From an uncultured Mycoplasmatota bacterium (GTDB lineage Bacteria; Bacillota_I; Bacilli_A; RF39; UBA660): 5,079 nucleotides of DNA. Numbering within the stretch: position 1 is the stretch's first letter; the number at the start of each line of letters is the position of its first letter. Location: the NCBI GenBank assembly GCA_900553765.1, contig USET01000070.1, positions 1 through 5,079 on the forward strand, read 5' to 3'. The position numbers and the translations under genes were made by a program. Shown piece after piece: positions 5,058 through 5,079 of this stretch. The notes under the pieces are model-generated. The model was not told the origin of the DNA. It did not search any database and saw only the letters and a list, made by a program, of their open reading frames with translations.

Positions 5058-5079
5058 AAACAAAATTGTATAATAGACA

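Noticed and set aside
1..5079. Alternative genetic code (UGA = Trp) as in Mycoplasma
   Set aside because: The 299-aa gene ends at TGA inside a terminator hairpin, and conserved tryptophans are encoded by TGG.
1..5079. CRISPR array, insertion sequence, tRNA/rRNA gene, phage or defence system
   Set aside because: No repeat-spacer pattern, transposase, terminal inverted repeats, tRNA-like folds or defence-gene motifs were seen; the window is filled by four housekeeping-type genes and their control regions.

Overview
The window is about 5 kb of low-GC DNA from a Gram-positive (Bacillota-type) chromosome. All four protein genes lie on the minus strand, so the transcription order is from high to low coordinates. 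Evidence for the lineage: a T-box leader in front of a threonyl-tRNA synthetase gene, a LytR-CpsA-Psr (LCP) cell-wall protein, purine-rich Shine-Dalgarno sites, sigma-A-like promoters (TTGACA / TATAAT variants) and hairpin-plus-U terminators. The AT-rich coding style and the architecture of the LCP protein suggest an uncultured Erysipelotrichia / RF39-like gut lineage, but that placement is inference. UGA is a stop here (the 299-aa gene ends in TGA directly at a terminator) and Trp is TGG, so the Mycoplasma code is not used.

Layout in transcription order. (1) 5079-5023: promoter -10 and strong ribosome site. 5022-3049: a 657-aa LCP-family membrane protein with three N-terminal membrane segments, a solute-binding-protein-like domain, the LCP catalytic domain, a PASTA-like domain and an acidic Pro/Thr tail, closed by a hairpin terminator at 3040-3015. 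(2) Promoter at 2984-2955. 2908-2009: an unrecognised four-TM protein with a PH-like cytosolic domain, whose stop codon sits inside its terminator hairpin (2021-1986). (3) Extended -10 near 1957-1949. 1923-1150: a ZIP-family metal transporter with an altered TM5 metal motif (HNIPMG) and a GGHHH C-terminus. (4) A near-consensus promoter at 1145-1117, a threonine T-box leader (about 1110-901) with attenuator hairpin, then thrS from 869 running off the window at base 1. The encoded ThrRS starts directly at the editing domain and has no TGS domain.

The genes do not look like one pathway. Each has its own promoter, and three of the four units have a visible terminator (the thrS one being the leader attenuator). 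The clearest regulatory logic is at thrS: uncharged tRNA-Thr should bind the leader and favour an antiterminator (949-953 pairing with 925-929) over the terminator. The ZIP gene lacks an obvious terminator, so its transcripts may run into the T-box. I see no mobile element, CRISPR array, tRNA/rRNA or phage gene, and no evidence of a wholly new system. The most interesting points are the TGS-less ThrRS, the altered ZIP metal site and the LCP fusion architecture.
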